DNA from: M3007 sp044350415
GTDB lineage: Bacteria; Bacteroidota; Bacteroidia; Chitinophagales; Saprospiraceae
Length of the DNA: 64,000 bases
Direction: 5' to 3'
Assembly (NCBI GenBank): GCA_044350415.1
Contig: JBILHQ010000003.1
Span: 1-64,000, forward strand
Shown here: positions 63,092-64,000 of the stretch, one piece after another
How the letters are laid out: every line of letters begins with the position of its first letter
Numbering within the stretch: the stretch's first letter is position 1
The notes under the pieces: generated by a model
What the model was told of the DNA's origin: nothing
The model's input: the letters and a program-made list of their open reading frames with translations, nothing else
Databases searched by the model: none
Program-made: the position numbers and the translations under genes

Positions 63092-64000
63092 CTACTGTTC
63101 TTTCGGGACTTGCTGCGTTTCCAGGGCCCGGATAGTCGGGCTGAAAAACTTAAAACTTTTGGTGCTCACGCCAGTGCGTTCCGCTTCCCGGACAGTTTCA
63201 TTAACTTTTTTAATATCCCCTTTTTGAGCAGAAGCTTCGATTACTGTTTTCATTGCTTCCACATTGCGGGGTTTGCGTTTATGAACAGTCTCGGCAATGG
63301 CGATTGCTTTATCGGGTTCGCCCAACGCAGTATGTGCCTGTGCTAATGCGAGTTGTGCCTGATCATCGTTTGGTTTTTTCCGGGCGACAAGTTTGGTGGC
63401 TTCCAAGCGCTGATTATATACTTTCAGGCTATCGGTAATAGATATTTCGCGTTGTTTTATCCAAACGGCATCTTTAGAAGCAGCATCTAATTTCTTATAT
63501 TGTTCCAGATCCTGCCGCGCTTTGTCGGGCCATCCGCATTTCAGGTAGGCATCCACCCGAATGCGCAAAATGTCGGGAGGTGCCTTTGTGGGATCCGGCT
63601 CTACATTTTGGAGGTCGCGGGCTGCTGCCCAGAACTTATTGTCACTGAAATTGAGGGCACCCCGGCGTTGTAGTGCCTGTTCATTGTCAGGATAAGATGC
63701 CAGTATTTCATCATATACCGACAATGCTTCTTTTTTCATCCCGTTCGTACGCATTACATCGGCAAAATTCAGGAGTTTAGATATTTCACCAGCTGCCAAT
63801 CGGGTGGTATCGGATGAGTCTGCCGAGGCGCTCACCAATGCTGTTTTGTTGATGTCATTAAAAATTGCCATCGCCATTTGTTTATCGCCTTTTTGATTGG
63901 CGATCACCAGGTACAGCATTTTAGAGATGGTAGTAATATTATCCACCCACACCCCTTCATCGACAAATTCCAGGAGTTTGTTCAGGTTGGCATCCGTGCT
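63092..64000 (-). CDS. TPR-repeat protein, 5' end beyond window
   Basis: The frame is open from the right edge (64000) to the stop at 63092, about 302 codons, with no start of its own in the window. The visible part is helical with TPR-like units: MKKEALSVYDEILASYPDNEQALQRR (by position), KFWAAARDLQNVEPDPTKAPP, KARQDLEQYKKLDAASKD, AQLALAQAHTALGEPDKAIAIAE and AMKTVIEASAQKGDIKKVNETVREAE. TPR arrays of this kind mediate protein-protein contact. No signal peptide can be judged. A specific function cannot be given. Confidence 0.8.
   Translation of the reverse strand, partial: STDANLNKLLEFVDEGVWVDNITTISKMLYLVIANQKGDKQMAMAIFNDINKTALVSASADSSDTTRLAAGEISKLLNFADVMRTNGMKKEALSVYDEILASYPDNEQALQRRGALNFSDNKFWAAARDLQNVEPDPTKAPPDILRIRVDAYLKCGWPDKARQDLEQYKKLDAASKDAVWIKQREISITDSLKVYNQRLEATKLVARKKPNDDQAQLALAQAHTALGEPDKAIAIAETVHKRKPRNVEAMKTVIEASAQKGDIKKVNETVREAERTGVSTKSFKFFSPTIRALETQQVPKEQ

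Overview
The window looks like a chromosomal segment of a Bacteroidota bacterium, probably from the Saprospiria or a related lineage. The evidence is a PUR/DUF3276 RNA-binding protein, DUF5686 and FadL-type outer membrane proteins, secreted proteins ending in type IX secretion (T9SS) sorting domains, a hybrid two-component regulator with an AraC output domain, an RprY-like response regulator, Bacteroidota promoters (TTTG, about 21 bp, TAnnTTTG), and few visible Shine-Dalgarno sites. The species cannot be named from the sequence alone.

Layout. 0-2.2 kb: core genes (PUR protein, citrate synthase). 2.2-13.3 kb: an accessory stretch, mostly AT-richer and on the minus strand. It holds a decayed Dyp-type peroxidase, DUF4256, a phytanoyl-CoA dioxygenase relative, a dihydroorotase between two copies of a 41-bp repeat, a truncated ADP-ribosylglycohydrolase, a GH3/DUF1080 glycan pair, and VOC, SOUL and SDR proteins. 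13.7-21.5 kb: a regulatory and surface locus with a collapsed hybrid sensor relic, an intact 952-residue hybrid sensor/AraC regulator, a three-copy operator array with promoter, a decayed NTF2-like gene and a 1295-residue HYR-repeat T9SS protein. 21.8-24.5 kb: another AT-rich accessory patch (MIase-like protein, two inverted-repeat elements, and an OYE/HxlR divergent pair). 24.5-35.4 kb: metabolic and core genes (GltD-like flavoprotein plus pyruvate:ferredoxin oxidoreductase, Tex, PabB, MoxR, hydroxyproline epimerase-like). 35.4-46.5 kb: two unrelated membrane patatins, ALDH7-type dehydrogenase, candidate small RNA, RidA, FadL porin and a Y/N/W/S-rich secreted protein. 46.9-57.3 kb: ProRS, two frameshifted T9SS proteins, universal stress protein, a 23-residue-repeat protein with a peptidoglycan-binding end, and an HD hydrolase. 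57.5-64 kb: tRNA with CAT anticodon, RprY-like regulator, DUF5686 protein, SbcD, a FolB fused to a Cys-rich tail, and a partial TPR protein.

How parts work together. The hybrid sensor at 14014-16872 probably acts on the repeat array just downstream: two half-sites lie exactly 21 bp apart and the proximal one overlaps the expected -33 region of a TACCTTTG promoter, so the decayed NTF2-like gene and the HYR protein are its likely regulon. The HxlR protein and the Old Yellow Enzyme share a divergent control region with a 22-bp palindrome. The GltD-like protein could pass electrons between NAD(P)H and ferredoxin for the adjacent PFOR. Several genes are broken (Dyp peroxidase, ARH, HTCS relic, NTF2-like, and two T9SS proteins with frameshifts). 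Some of those shifts may be sequencing errors, because one sits in a G homopolymer.
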